Origin: Opisthocomus hoazin
Taxonomy: Eukaryota > Chordata > Aves > Opisthocomiformes > Opisthocomidae
Reading direction: 5' to 3'
Assembly: GCF_030867145.1 (NCBI RefSeq)
Contig: NC_134419.1
Span: 7,529,501 to 7,593,500 of the forward strand
Length of the DNA: 64,000 nt
Shown: positions 13,456 to 27,800 of the stretch, piece after piece
How the letters are laid out: each line of letters starts with the position of its first letter
How positions within the stretch are numbered: position 1 is the first letter of the stretch
The notes under the pieces: generated by a model
What the model saw: the letters and a program-made list of their open reading frames with translations, nothing else
What the model was told of the DNA's origin: nothing
Database searches by the model: none
Program-made: the position numbers and the translations under genes

Positions 13456-16400
13456 GTTTCCCTGGGCGCTAGGAAGTAACAACCTGTCATCCCTTTCAGC
13501 ATCATCTGACACAGATCATGTGTTCTTGAGCACATGATGGGAGCAGCCGTGTGGATGGTCATGTTTACATGGGTTGAGGGGATGGGTGGACTTGTTCACA
13601 GAAGGCAAATCCTTTGAAGCATATTGCATACAAAGACAACATTTCTCACTCAAGAAGTCTGAGACACACGTTGCTGGAAGCTGGGAGGTTACTCCTGACA
13701 AGTGTGACTATATGATTATCCTGCTACCAAACTCTTTCTCTGGCGTCTGCTTCTGGCCACTGTCACAGGCAGGATACTGATCTTTCTCATGCCAAGCAGT
13801 CTCTCAGGTCCGTACCAAAGCTGACCCAACCCTGGTCTCTAAACAGCGGACTAGGAGTTTTAGCGGGAGCAGAGAATAGATGCTTAGTGATAAATAGGCA
13901 TAGGTGCAGGAAAGGACAAGAACCAGGGGAGAGAAGAAGAGGAACACTTGATGTTAGAAGGCCAAAGACAGATTTGGGTAAGGGGTGGTACGTGAGGCTC
14001 TGGACCTCTTCAGAATCTGGCATTGATTGAAACATTCAGGATTCTCCCAGTCTGATCAGATATCATCAAACAATTAGGAAACCTTGCAGCAAAAATGTTC
14101 ATTACTTTCCCAGTGTAGTTCCTGATACAAATACTCAGCCTTCTACTGATATGCAAGATCTCAAGTAGAAAGGGTGAACCTAAGTGTCCCAGCCTCTTGG
14201 GTAACTGAAGCTTTTATGCACAGTTTCATGGAATAAAACGCTGGCTTTTTTCCATGCAGTTGCTAGTAACTGCTTGCATACCACGCTCTGACAGAAACAA
14301 TACTCTCAATATTCATTACCACCGCTGCTAGTGGAGTGCTTAGCGATCATTTAACCAGTTTCTGTCGTGAAAAAAACAACTCTCTGATTACAGCCCTCCA
14401 AAGACACCGAGAGACCTGCGACGAAGGTTACAATGTCGTGATTTTGCCCTCTAGTGGCTGATGGACTAGTCCAGCTCCTGCTACAGCTTTATGACTTCAC
14501 CAGCCTCGAATCTTTGATTTTTCTAAATTTTGCGCAGGCTTCATCCATTATACTGAAGTACCACCTGCATCAGAACAGTCTGAATCAATAAATATGCTTG
14601 GCTAAATATCCTCAGAATCCTGTATTAAGGTTAACTCAGTATTTAGTGAGTCATACAATAAAACCACTAATACATGGGCACTTAATTAATCTATGATGCA
14701 TTTTCCACCAGATATGACTTAATCTCTAGAAAAGAATAAGACCTGCTAGGTCACCATCTCAATGCGTGGGTCAATTTAGAGTCATTCCATGCTGAATACC
14801 TACTCTTATTTTATCTAGTTTAAATTTTAAACGTGCCATGTATTCTTAGGAGTAAAAAAAAAAAAATGGCATTTTAATCCTTTCCAACAGTAAACTCACA
14901 AAGGTTATGCATTTAAAAGGGGACATAATTTCTCTACTGTCTATGCTGGCTAAATCTTGAAACATCCATCACTTTTCTCTCCATATTCCAGACACTGGCC
15001 TGGAGGCTTTAAAGGTCTGTGTCTGTATCTGTGCTAAACTTCTGTGTGAGCTTGAACAAGGGTTTGGACTCTAATTACATCTTGATTTTTTCTTTTTCTC
15101 TCCCTCTGGCACCCATTTCAGCTTATTAGCCCAAGCTTCATAAGGAAACAACACTTATTCAATTAAATTTTTTGTCTTTCTCTTCCCCTCCCTCCTTCCC
15201 ACATCTTTCGGATCTCTTGACCAATTTCTGCCACAGCTGAAAAAGTGGTAAGTCTCAAGGAAAATTAAGTTCTTACAAGTTTTGTGGCAATCCACGGCCA
15301 GACACAGAGGGGGCGAGCCAAAGCAAGTCCAACTCAGCTGGTACGTACATATTCAGCATGGCAGCAGCCAGTTTGTTGTTCAGCGTGTGCTCCGGCTGCT
15401 CAGGCAGTATGCGTGCACTGCCGCCTTACTCCCAGCGTGGGCTGTGTCGGCCTAGGGGCATTGCAGGCAATGTGGAGGAAGCTGAGGTCATTGTGGTAGG
15501 AGGGTCATCATGGACGTGGCAGGGCTAGGGTCACAGCAAGGAAGAGGTCAGAGCGTGAAGGACAAATCCATGTGCAAACAAGGGCTATTTTTCCAATACT
15601 CACAGGACAACTTTTCAAGGCTTGTTATTTGGACTTGGTATTCGAGATGGAGATATGATACTTTCATATAGGTAATTTGAAAGCCTCTACTAAGCAAGAA
15701 GTCAAATTACAGGATTTAGTAGTCCCTGTTAACAATAAACATTTGGATCATTTCATTCTTGTTGTTTATTTTGCTATTCATCTGTATTTGGAAGCCCTGG
15801 AAATGCTTAAGTACCTTTCTGATTACTTTCCTGGTCAGAAGCTGAAAATGTCTTTAGTGAATACCCATGGGGTTCAGGTATTTTGAGGGTGTTCCAGATG
15901 AACATGTCTGTGCTCAGTAACAAAAAACCTGCCAGGATTTGGAATCGGGAGAAACAGGTTCTTGTTCAACTCTTTAGCTGACTTGCTGAGTGACATTCAA
16001 GTTGCATGTTTTTACATTTGGCTTTTAAGGAGAGATCCTCTCTCCTTGTGTGTACAGTAGAAGTAGTTGTATTTACAGCATGAGTAAGTACTGCATGAGA
16101 CCTTACGAAGGTCTGTGAAACCAGTTTGAGAGTCTCCCATGATAAGTGTTATTATGATGATGGCATGAAAAAGCTATCATTTGGAAGGTATGAAATCATC
16201 ACCTAAATATGTGCTTTCTGGTTCACTGAAACAAAAGGCCTTTGAGATTCAAAAATGAATAGGAGTTTGAAAAATGAGCTCCATCTACAGAACTTCGTCT
16301 TCTTAAAATGCTGAGAAATACGCATTTTCTGTTTGAAGAACTAAAAGTACTTTACAAATAGTTGAAACCTGTTAGTCTTTCTATGGGGATTAAGCAACCT

Positions 16401-18036
16401 GCTCCCTATCACTCAAAAAATGCATTAAAGAGTTCAGGCTAGAATCACAGAACTCCTGATTCTACATCCTATCCCATGTACATTGGGATATCACTTGGCT
16501 GTGATACTAACTAATTTCCTCAATCGTTTAAAACTTTCCATCTTTCAAAGATGATAGTACTCCAGGAATAATGTTGGAGGCGTGCCAGAGGATGGTGGAA
16601 GGTAGGAGAATTGAGATTCTGGATGTTTGGATAAAAGTCACAATTCGTCCCACTTCGGTCAAAAAAATCTGCCTCAAGTGTGATATATTGGTGAGGAGGG
16701 AGGGACCAGCATATCTCACAACTTCTAAAGGAAGTTCCTGAGTTCTTGACAGCCCTTTCTAAAAAGCCATATGCTCTTTTCCATACATGCCACCAACATA
16801 TCTACACTTCATGGCCAACAGGAAGGACAACAGTGAAGAATGGGTGATTTTTAAACTGAGATTCTCCAAAACTAGACCAGATACGGGCCCATAAGAGAGC
16901 TTACAAGCTCATGAAGGAGGTCTACACAAATAACCGTCTCAAACATTTGTGTGGGCTTCGGTGAACGTACTCAGTGCTCGATGGACTTGTAGAGGCGAAA
17001 CTTGTTCAGACAGTAGACTGCCTGAGAACAAACCGCATCGGCTGCTTCAGAAAGGAATTCCACCAGCAAACAGCAGCACAGAGGATGTTTTGTGGAGGAT
17101 TTTTGAATGACTGTTTTTATGAACAGAAACCCACACACTCGAATGTCAGCACTTCAGATGCAAGGAAAATTCTAAGAACAAAACAATTTTAGAGAAATCA
17201 AAACACTACAAATCAAACTTGACTCAATTTTAGTTATATATAGTCCAAAATAAAACTATGTCAGATCTTTTGATGTCAGAGACTTTTTTTTGCTTCTTAC
17301 AACAGAAGTATATTCTATGACCAAACAAGCTGTCAGATTTTTTTACTGATTCAGTATACAAATTAAATAAATCCATTCATTGTTGTACTTATCTAACATA
17401 AATGGACATACATTTTATACCACAAAAAAAATCTAAACCTTTTAAAATCTTGTTTTAATCTGTGATGTCTTTTAACAGTGAGTTCCACGCACTAATTGTG
17501 GTACTTTAAAGGTATCTTCTTTCATCAACTGCAAATGCTCTACTGCACAATTTATCTTCATACCCTTTTGTTCTCATATAGGAACAATCAATGTTACTTT
17601 CTCTGTATAATCCTCTATTCTGTTGATTTCTGCTATGTTCCTTCTGATTCATCTTTGTTCTGGAAAAACTATGACATTTTCAATTTCTCTTTAAATCACA
17701 AGTTTCTCTGCATCTTTACATGGTGTCATGCTCAGCTTGTAGATACTCAGTTGTATCGTTACAGGCAGGCTGAGGGCTATGGCCAGAGCTGAGAGGGCCG
17801 TGTCACCTGGTGGGAGGAGCACTGCCATAGCCTTGGTGTTACTGACCTCTCTTCTGGGGGGATAACAGCTATACAACAGTAAGCAGAGCTATCCACATGT
17901 ACACTAGACCAGCTGAAAAATCAATTTTTCTTCTTGGATGGTCAAACCTAAAAGTTAACATAACTTTCGGGAACAGCCTTAGACAGCTTTAACTTGCTTT
18001 TGTCAAAAACCTTGAACATTCTGTAAATTCACCTTA
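13456..18036. other. intergenic DNA, nothing recognised apart from a CTCF-like site
   Basis: No recognisable exon, repeat family or RNA gene. Short open frames only. A run of 13 A lies near 14,855. The one notable short motif is listed separately at 14,445-14,457. Confidence 0.55.
14445..14457 (-). promoter_or_regulatory. candidate CTCF site
   Basis: The minus strand reads CCACTAGAGGGCA, a close match to the CTCF core. It stands in otherwise featureless intergenic DNA between the putative ZFYVE9 promoter and the 3' end of BTF3L4. This is a motif match only. Such cores also occur by chance. Confidence 0.35.
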
Positions 18037-18241
18037 AACATAAGAAAAAAAATCTCTACTGTGAGGGTGGCCAAGCACTGTCATAGGTTGCCCATAGGGG
18101 TTGTGGAGGCTCCACCTTTGGAGATATTCAAAACCCTACTGGACATGGTCCTGAGCAACCTGCTCTAGCTGACCCTACTTGAGCAGAGGGTTAGAGACCT
18201 CCAGACACCTCTTCCCACCTCAACTATTCTATGATTATGTG
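18037..18241 (+). mobile_element. CR1 LINE 3' end fragment
   Basis: A typical 5'-truncated bird CR1. It begins in the conserved C-terminal and 3' segment (CTGTGAGGGTGGCCAAGCAC, then GGTTGCCCATAGGGGTTGTGG, then CTCCACCTTTGGAGATATTC). It ends with CTATTCTATGATTATG, the CR1 terminal 8-mer region (ATTCTATGA). The last codons of the reverse-transcriptase frame are recognisable but mutated. It stands alone in intergenic DNA. Confidence 0.9.
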
Positions 18242-18868
18242 AAAGGCACCTAAAAATAAATTGAAGACCAAGGTGGGAACACAGACAAGGAGAACAGACG
18301 AAGGTCAGAAACTACTACTTCTGACTTCTTGTGTAACATATGCTCTGCGAGCAGCACCAAAAAGTGATGCAGCGCGTTTCCATGTGCCTTGCAGACATTA
18401 GTGTGGAGCGCTGAGGCCCTGAGATGGGCTGCTAAAATACAATTTTTTCTCAGTACCTTCCTCCTCCACCAATTCCTCGAGATCTGCAGCTCTGTGAACC
18501 TGATGGAGGAGAGAGAAAGCTGCCAGTCTCGGTAGGAGAAGGGAGGACACAGACAGAAGGAGCCCAGTGAGTCCTTGGGCACAGGAAGGCAGAGGATGAG
18601 GGACAGCAGGAGCAGCAAGACCACACATCTTGCATGAAGCTCATAGCTTCTGGTTGAGATAGGAAATATGTTTCAGAACAAGTCTTCAGTCCAAGTGCAG
18701 AGTGGTCAACACATCTATGAACATGCAGTTACATATTTCCTGTATGCTTGGTTTTGCTGTTTGGGGGGATTTTTGAGGATGTAAGTAAACAGAAGTATCA
18801 AACTTCATCTAGACTACCTTTTTTTCTTGCAGTGTTTACATGAAGGGTTTGATCTAATATGTATATAT

Positions 18869-18896
18869 GAATCACAGAATCACAGAATCACAGAAT
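18869..18896 (-). repeat. CR1 3' tail remnant, TCACAGAA units
   Basis: Three and a half copies of the 8 bp unit (GAATCACA)n. This is the hallmark tail of CR1 elements read on the opposite strand. The CCTTTAGGTC that follows could be the decayed end of the CR1 body, but no longer element is visible, so this is a short remnant. Confidence 0.6.
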
Positions 18897-21800
18897 AATC
18901 AATGAATTTATCCTTTAGGTCTTTCTGGGTTCAGATGAAGAGCTGAGTTTTCTTTAGAACGGAAAAGAACTGAAACTTACTTGAAAGGAAGTGGTAGATA
19001 TAGTTGGCTCGTTATCTTAAGCATTTCCCTTCTTTGTTGTGCTGGAGATAAATGAATAGCTGCTATGCATGGACATACATGACTCTCAAGTTCTGGTTCA
19101 TGATTTTTTGTAATTAAATCATTCAATGCATGATAGAGTCAAATTCCAGCAAAAGGAATTTTATTCTTGGAGGAATCTGGGAGGCCCCCACTTTTGCAAC
19201 ACTTCTCTGCTATTGTCACACTGATCTTTTCCACCCTACTGTTCCTTAGTGACAGTGGGCGCAGTGGGCATCAAAACCACCATCCTTTGTGCATATAATT
19301 TTTTTAAGTCTTTTAAAGAAGAAAGGCTCACACATCTGTGCTGCAGATGCAGGTACATGTTCCTTTCCCCTTAAACAATTCAGGAACATGTTGTTCAAGT
19401 TCAGCCGCCCTCATAAGAGACAACTGGTGAATGCTATAGGAGAAAGTGGCAAATGACTGCCACTACTGAGGGCACAGCAGAGGGAAGGCAGCTGCTGTAG
19501 TAGCTTATAGCAGCAGGTGGCTTGTCAGTCAGCCACATATAGGTCTAGACTTCTTCGTATGGTTATCTCTCCCCTCTCAGAACTGGCACAGGGAATACAG
19601 TGCCCAGATCTCAGGAGAAAGGTGCGATGGAGGGCAGGTAAGAGAAGGAGATGGTTAAAAGACATGGGCTCCTCCTGCTTTCATTAGGTTTTTTTAGCAG
19701 TGAAACTGTTCATGCACAAAGATTTGTTTAAGTACACCCTGAAGTATTCAAAGCATTAACGAAAATCCAAAGCATCTTGTTCATTTCAATTGCTTCTCCA
19801 CCCACATTCTTCATTGAATTAAAGGATATCCTACACACGCTTTTGTTTCACTTATTCCCCAAAGATCATTTCATCACACACCAAGCAAGGATCTTCAGCA
19901 TATTCATAGTAACGCCTCAGTCACAGCGTTCAGCATTATGATGTTCCTGGCACAAGTGATGTTATTAAAGGATTGAAGAGATGAATAGACGACAGATTTC
20001 CCCAGGGCTACACATCAGACAATGGACATCAAAAGAACCTGGCTCAAAATGCAGTGGGTATTACCAGCCTCTGGCAAATCCCACTCATTTCTGAACAGTA
20101 ACACTGTCAGGCTGTGTTAAGGACATGTCCATCCTGGAATACCTCCGTAAAACTACATTTGCTTATCCAGTAAAAGCCCTCCCATTTCAAAACCCACCCC
20201 TCTAGTTGAAGACAGTATAATCTTCATTAATCAAAAATATTTGGGGACAAATCCAAATACAATCTTACTCACATGATTAGCAACATCCCAGAGCAAACAT
20301 GGCACACGCTCTGCAGACCTCAAAATTACCTTTGTTTTCTCCAGTCATTTTTCCTGAACCCAGCTGGATTGCCCTAGGAACCCTGCAGATCTCTGAATGT
20401 GTGAATATCTCTTACAGGGCATGCAGGTTGTCACATATTACACGTCATCTTCACAGACCCCAACAGGATGACAGGACACAGTCTGTGACAGGAAATTTTT
20501 TTAATTTCTGTTTCCTCTTTCACCAAGAACTGGTTGGAATTTATTTTCTTAAAGCTATTTTGAACCACGAGCAACAATCCTTGAGTAGGCATTGAGGAAG
20601 GAGAAGCACATATACTGACATGATGTCACCACCTGAATTATTATGATGGGATATAAAAATAGTTTGAAAAGCAGCATGGCCAAAATTACCATATCATTTA
20701 ATTACAACCTACTTTCATGACAGGCCATCAGTTAATTAAGAGTGTCAAAATGCTGAATTGCCTCCAGCTTCTACATGCTTTGCAAATGACATGGAAGTCA
20801 TCTTTTTAAATAGCAACAGCTTAACTGAAAATGTAAAACCCGTAGTGAAACACTTTGAAAAATGAGGCGGTCGGCTGAATTGACATGAAATTCCCCACAC
20901 CATAAATTCACTAGGGAAGACAATTATAACCCATTTAATTTGCTCCCTGAAGATCATATTCACATGATGATTTTTTTTTATTCAGAACTCTTTTTCTGAA
21001 ATTGATATAATTTTAAAAGAGTTATAAAAAAGGAGCCTTAAGTGACTGTGGTCTGTGCAGCCATGCACATGGCCTGGCTCCAGCATTAGCACCTTCCCTC
21101 CAGACTGCTACAATAAGGGCAAACATAAAGCAGGAAAAGACCTCGAGAAAGGGAGTGTTTTTTTCCCCGGAATAAGTCACCTTCACTGATTCTCAATTCC
21201 TATGACACTAGAGAAAATCTCTGTAGATGGAATGATGTTTGAACAAACTTGGAAAATGATGGAATTCTTTCACCCATTTATTATGCCTGGCACCAAATCA
21301 CTTATTCTCTTTGTAGGGCAGTCTTTTTAAATAAATTATTTTATATAAATTATATAAGATAACAGTTTCATATAAATTGTAGCTAAGCAAAAGAAGAATA
21401 CAGTAGAAAGTGGACTGGATAGAAAAACCTGCCTGAACAAACCCCCAAAGTATAAGAACAGTGCCCAAACACAGGATTAAGCCAAATGTCTTGTAAGCGA
21501 AATGAAAACAGTGCGGTTCCTCTCCCTCATTCTCTCTTTGGTATCGAGGCAGTCCTTTTGTTGGACAGGCAGAATTAAAAGTTTTTAGTTTTGCATTTGT
21601 TCTTTTTCCCCAAGGAAAGTGAGTGCCTAACGCAAAAAAAAACTGATGAGCAAACATCTCCCCCTGTAGTTTGCAAAAAGCTGAGCACCTTAATAATAAC
21701 AACGAAGAAAACCCTGTCTCTTGGCTGAACAAGGGAACCAAACTAAAACCAAGCCAGAACTTCATGTGGTATGGCAACATGGAAACGCATACCCTGGGGA

Positions 21801-24800
21801 GGGTGCTTGAATGAAAAAAGGGTAAGGCTACAAGAAAGCAATCTGCTGAGAGTTCAGCAGAAAAGTGGCAGGCTCATAGCTTCACGACTATGGCAATGTC
21901 CAGGTGACTAACTAATCAGGGGCTGGAGAAGAGACGAGTCTGAATTTCAGGACAATTTAGGTGTGGGACTGAAGGGAGTTTGTTAAGCCTGTAAAACAGG
22001 CAAAGGACTTCAAATACTGGAAAGAAATGAATGAGCTTCCTAAGCTGAGTTCAAAGTGTGCTTTATTACTGAAGACTTTGATCAAGAAAATATTTGAGCT
22101 CAGTAAAGATGCCATTTAGTATAACAGGCAGTGAAAATGAAAGCTGGCCAGTAAACAAGAATGGTTCACTTTGCCAGAACGAGAAATATCTCAAAGCATT
22201 TTTCACAAAATGGTGATTATTCAACAATTTTATGTCTATTTCAGAGGGTGAATGTGTTGGATGGAGCCTATTAGGAGTGTCCTCTCATGCTAGGAAGCCC
22301 CAAGCCCTGTAAATGCTTTTTACTTCCATTTACAATTACTGAAAACCAGTTATCATTAATCTGACTATACCTTAAATAATAAGCTGTACAGGGAAATGGC
22401 CATCTTTTCTCTCTTTTTTTCATAGAGAAATCAGTATAACAAGAAGGTAGCATCCAGCAAGGCCTGTTACATAATGATGCAACATTAATTGCACACTGTG
22501 TTTTCCCCTGAGCACTACTTCCAGCATTTAACAGACAATCCTTGAGATCCAAGCATTGGCCCAACAGTGGCTGCAATGGCATTGGCTACACCCATTCCCA
22601 CTAACAGTGGAAAATCTCCCATCGGTGGCAGCTGCATTGGCTCACCAAATGCTTTGGCAATCAGCCTGTCCGAGCCTCCTTATTCATGAAAACGTAGAGA
22701 AAATTCCCATTTTCCAGGGTGGTGTTGAACATGGACTGGATGAGTGTGAAATCCCACAGGCATTGACAGAGAGACACTAAACCACAGAAAAATTGAGCGG
22801 AAAAAAGCTATTGCTATTGCTGGTGTTCTGTAAAGATCTCCTTGCTGAACAGAAGTCACTAATTACTCCAGGTGGGCTGTGTCCTCCTCCCCATCAGTTC
22901 ATGTCTCTTTCATTACTACATATGAGGGGGGAAAAAAAAAAGCCAGACTCACACTTGTCTTGATGATGTCATTTATAAAATCAGCAGTGGTGGCAAACAG
23001 GGAGTTATTGAGTCTGACCATCATAGACAAACCCCACCACTAAATCCCATGAAAGTGTACATGTGCAGAGAGAACAGGCTCATGAGTACACACACTCCTT
23101 CCGCTTGTCCTGTGAACTTAGGGCTCTGCTTCAACCTTTCTGCTCTCCTAGCAATGTTTTGACATCACAGCAGCGTGGTAACTCTCTGCTCAAGCAAAAA
23201 GACATTGCTTCACTGGGTGTAATTAAGCCTATAAAAAAGCCCAGGCTTATTTATGCCTTGCTGAATCACGTGATTGAGATTTTATGGAGTGCTGCAAGTC
23301 AGAGTGCTTGGGAAGCCCTGATCAGCTATTTCCTCAATATCTCAATGGGAGGTGTCTGCAAATTGTTCAGGTTTGTAACTCGGAAGTCAGTCAGCTGAAT
23401 GTTTTGAGTTTGCTAAAAGGTTGGTACCCCACTTCAAACTGCCAGAACCCTGGCAAAACAATTTTGACTACAACACAGGCTTAAGCACGATGTTAGCTAA
23501 TAGAATAGGGCACAGTAAATAATAGTACATACAGCAGGAAGCTGCTTTCGGGGGGGGGGGGGGGGGGGGGGGAACAAAAACCTTTGGCATCCATCCTTTA
23601 TCTTGCTTTTACCAAATCAGAGAGCCATTCCGAGAATAAAACCCGCAAATATTTTTGCTTTAACAGGTTACTTAACTATGGTAGTAACAACTGCTGAAGC
23701 TTGTTTTTATTGTGCAAGTAGACAATGCATGTGATAACTCCCACAACAATTTTTCTTGGGACTGCTTATGAGGGTAAGACTAATTAAGGACAAGTCTTTA
23801 ATCACCTCTCTCTTATCTTGGCTTATCGAAGAGTTAACATAGAAGGGCAAAAATCGAAGCAAGGCACATCTCGTACAAATTTCAACACAGATTAATGTCT
23901 CAGCAGAGAAACTAACAATAAAAAGAATTTCTCATCGTGTTTATTCAATGCAAGTGACGTCTTGTACTGACTAGCTACTAGCTCATTTGTTCTTTCCTGA
24001 CAAATACTGGCCGTCTCGAACCATAATGAACGCGAGGGCCCAAGCAGTTTGAAAGTATCGACATACTGTGATGCCAGGCAGCCCAAATTCCACAACTCTT
24101 TCTCAGACAATACTCACAACATCTACAGAGAAGGGAAGATGACAAAATTTGCAGTCACAAAGGAAAACACACTTGGTATATATTCCTGATGATGGTACTG
24201 TGAGCCATTGCAGCAGTGTGGGTTTAAGTCATCTAAACCTGTTATTACAGTTTACTGCAAACTCATGGACTGCTTGTGCAGATTAAAACCATAAGAAGTA
24301 TATGCATTTTTCATGGAAAAGTTTCCATCAGTTAAGATGATAATGATGTATCTCTGCCTGTTCCCAAAGAACAAGCAATCCTGTTCAAAAAAGTCACTAA
24401 GTTCTCAGTGACCCAGACTGCACTATAAAAAATCCTCTATAATTTAACAAAATCATCAACAGAGAACACACATACCACTAGAAACAATAGCTAGATAATC
24501 CCTTCAAATTTGACTAGAACCTTTAACAGAAAAAGAGTGGATGGGATATTTTTATGGAAAACCCATTTCAAGGTTCTTAGAAGAACTGAGCTGGAAAATC
24601 ACCATGTAATGGGATAAACTATTACAATTTCAGGGCTGGAAGCGGCCAACATGACTTCTCTGTGCATGCTGCCAATGAAAGAAGCTCTGCAACTCAAAGG
24701 GCAGACGAAGAGATAGAGGCAATAATATCCCCATGTTCAAAAAGTTAATAACTTACAACAACACAGAAATCATGTGTCTGAGAGAAAGATGATTTAGAAA

Positions 24801-27800
24801 AGACTAGAAAATGCAACACATGTCCTGGTTTTCAGAACACTGACAATCACTTTTGTGTCAAAATAGAGATCTCGGCAAAATACTCAAATAGCCAGCAGCA
24901 GATCATGAGAAAACCTAGTGACTTTCAGTCAAGCTGGGGAAGCAGGCTGTGGGAAACTTTGGACAGACAGAAGAAGAAACCCTTATTCAAAGTAAAAATT
25001 ATCTTAGGCCCTATTTGCTTTCTTTCAGAAACATGCAAAAACACAAGCCATTGCTAATTACAACTGCCAATCACGTGGAGCAGACCAGGGTCTTCAGCAA
25101 CACAGCAAATGTTTCAAAACAAACAGAGAAGAAACTTCCATTGCATCATTACTCCCTGGAGACTGTAAAAATGCTGTAAGCAAGTCACAGCTATTTTCAG
25201 TCAAGTATCGTGTCAGAAACCATTTGAAACCGGGTCTTGTCACAAAAATGGAAATTCCATATTTAAGTTCACTAAGTTATTCACTGAGATTTTCATTGAA
25301 CAAGAAACTGCAGCATGACTCACAATTTCAACAGCTTCCCCCCCCCACAAACCTCTGTTCATCTAAAGACACAAGCGAAATGCGCTTACAGGGGAAGGCT
25401 GAGTTTGGGCGCCATGGAGCCGCAGAGTGGTGGGATGGCTGGGTCAGAGGGTGGCTGCGGTAACGGCACTCGGGGGTCACACGCTGCAGCTTATCAGCCC
25501 ACGGTGCAGGCAATGCCTGTGCCTCACAACGCACAGCCAACTGTACCAAAGACCTATTTTGCAATTAAAAGTTTAAAAACAAACTGCAAGTTACAGTATC
25601 TGACCAGTTCGGTTTTCCGAGACATCCATATGGCAAATTCTTCTCTTCTTCCCAAACTCAGTGTGACCCTGGCAGCAGCACGGCAAGCTTCCCCACACTG
25701 CCTTTGCTAAGACAGCAGCTCAGAAGCAGAGCAAGCAGCACCAGCAGGGTTAGAAGGCTAGTTCAGTCTGCGAGGAGGGTTTGCTTGATGGTCACCTCTG
25801 CCAAGCCTGCCCAAAAGGACTGCAGGCAAACACTTTGCTTTTGAAGGGAGGTTACCATTTATTTCGCAGGAATTTGAAGCTAGCCGGCAGACGGTAAACC
25901 AAAGACAACTGAGATGGGCCCCGAAGCTTCCTCTGCAGGCACCCACTCGCACAGAACGAACTGCGGGACCTGCAGGTTCAGAGCTGCCAGCATGGCTCAG
26001 GGCGCAGTTCCACGACCTGGCAAAGCCAGACGAAGCAAGCTGCCAGAGAGAGGAAGGGTGAAACTTTTAACATGTGCCAGTACTACCATGCACAACTGTG
26101 TGGCCAGCCTTACCAGTAAGGTGACCTGAGAACCATCTGAAAACTAACTTTACAACAACAACAAAAATAGGACATTAACACCCAGATGAGCAAGCTGATC
26201 CAGTTGACCTCAGACATCAGCTACTACTGCTGGCACTTGGGGAAATGCAGGAAGGGGAAGACTTTTCTCCCTTGGTGGCAGGGAAGCCTGAGACTGGTGA
26301 AGGCCTTTCATGGAACTTCACTCTTGGTGTGCAAAGGTCTGGTATCCTGCTGACAATCCGTGGGGATTTTAAGTCTTCACTTACCTGTGTCTGGCAACAA
26401 TTTGCATTGTTTGGAAATTTCCAGCTTCACACGTGGTCTGAAACTCAGATCTGATGTTCTCAAAATGTAGTTTGCGCCACTTTTCCCAGTGCCTGTAGAG
26501 AGCTGGTCACACAGCACTGGCTCTTAGCTAAGTTGCTTTAGACAGTATCTAAAAACACATCAAATACTTTCCAATATTACTTTTTCACATAAGCAGTTAC
26601 CGTAGCTGCCACAAGATTGTTGCAAGAAAAGGCAAGACGTCGCATAACTCCTTTTATTCAGTTGGAAAATGTACACTGAAAGGTCAAAACGCCTTGGAAT
26701 ATAATTTTGTTTCAATGTTTGCCTTAGCATTGATACTTCATAAAAAAAAAAATCAGTAACCACTTCAAGAACTCAAATGAGCAGACAACCTCCTTCCACT
26801 CCAAGGAGACAACAAATGTAGCACAGTTACACAAGCCATCTGCAATGCAAAGTTCAAGAAAATGCTGCCTAATATTTGACAATCTGACAGATACCAGGTT
26901 GCCAAGAAAAAAAACACATCGCATCTGAGCAAGCTGTGGGTCTGTTGTTCAGTGAGAGGATGTTTAATAGTACTGACAGCCCACCAAATAGTATGTGTTC
27001 ATCATGTGGAAGTAAAGTAGCTTTTTATACCATTTGCACAGATGTAGCTATTTCCTCTCAAGAAGCATCCAGGTTTTATGTTCATTAATTTTAAATAACA
27101 CATACCTACAGGAGGTAGAGGAGTACTCCTCAAATAAAAGCAAACCAAGGCACTGGAAGAAGAGTTTTATTTTCTTGGCAAACACACAGTGCCAGAGTCT
27201 GAAGTAAAAGCCCAGTTCCCAATAATCCAGCTCTAGGCATAAACCTAGGCTTCCACCCAAACATACCAGCAAGACCGGTTTTAGAATTAGTCTCTTCACT
27301 TGCTCTGCTTGGCTACCTGAATCCTTGATAGACACTGCAGCCCCCATGTTTCTGAATAAATCCATGAAGTTCTTCAGTGTCTGCAAACTGGTCTTGGGGC
27401 GGGATAAAAAAAAAAATTACTTGATGGGAAAGCAAACAGCTAACATAAATAACCATTCCCTGTACTTCTGCCGCCACTTCCGTGAAGTTGCCATGGCTAG
27501 TGTGGTGATGCACTTCTGTTCTGCATCACTTCATCTGCTCAAGTACAAAACATGGATCATTTAATTAGCGTAATCTTGATCTCCAGAACAATGTCTGTTC
27601 ACTGTTGAACAAACTAGCATTGTCTTAAAATAATAAAAAGAAAACTAATTTTAAGGGCCAGTGGAAGAACTCACTCACTCATCTTCACCTACGGTGCAGT
27701 TTGCTCAGCCCTTCTGTACAACCCTACTGTCTGGAGCAGCCTAGTCTACTCCAGGGAAACTTCTTTAGAAGAATCCTTCCTGGGACATTCCTCAGCAGAT

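Noticed and set aside
21298-21780. 160-codon minus-strand frame with hydrophobic segments
   Set aside because: No known family, no splice or promoter context, and a length expected a few times by chance in a window of this size.
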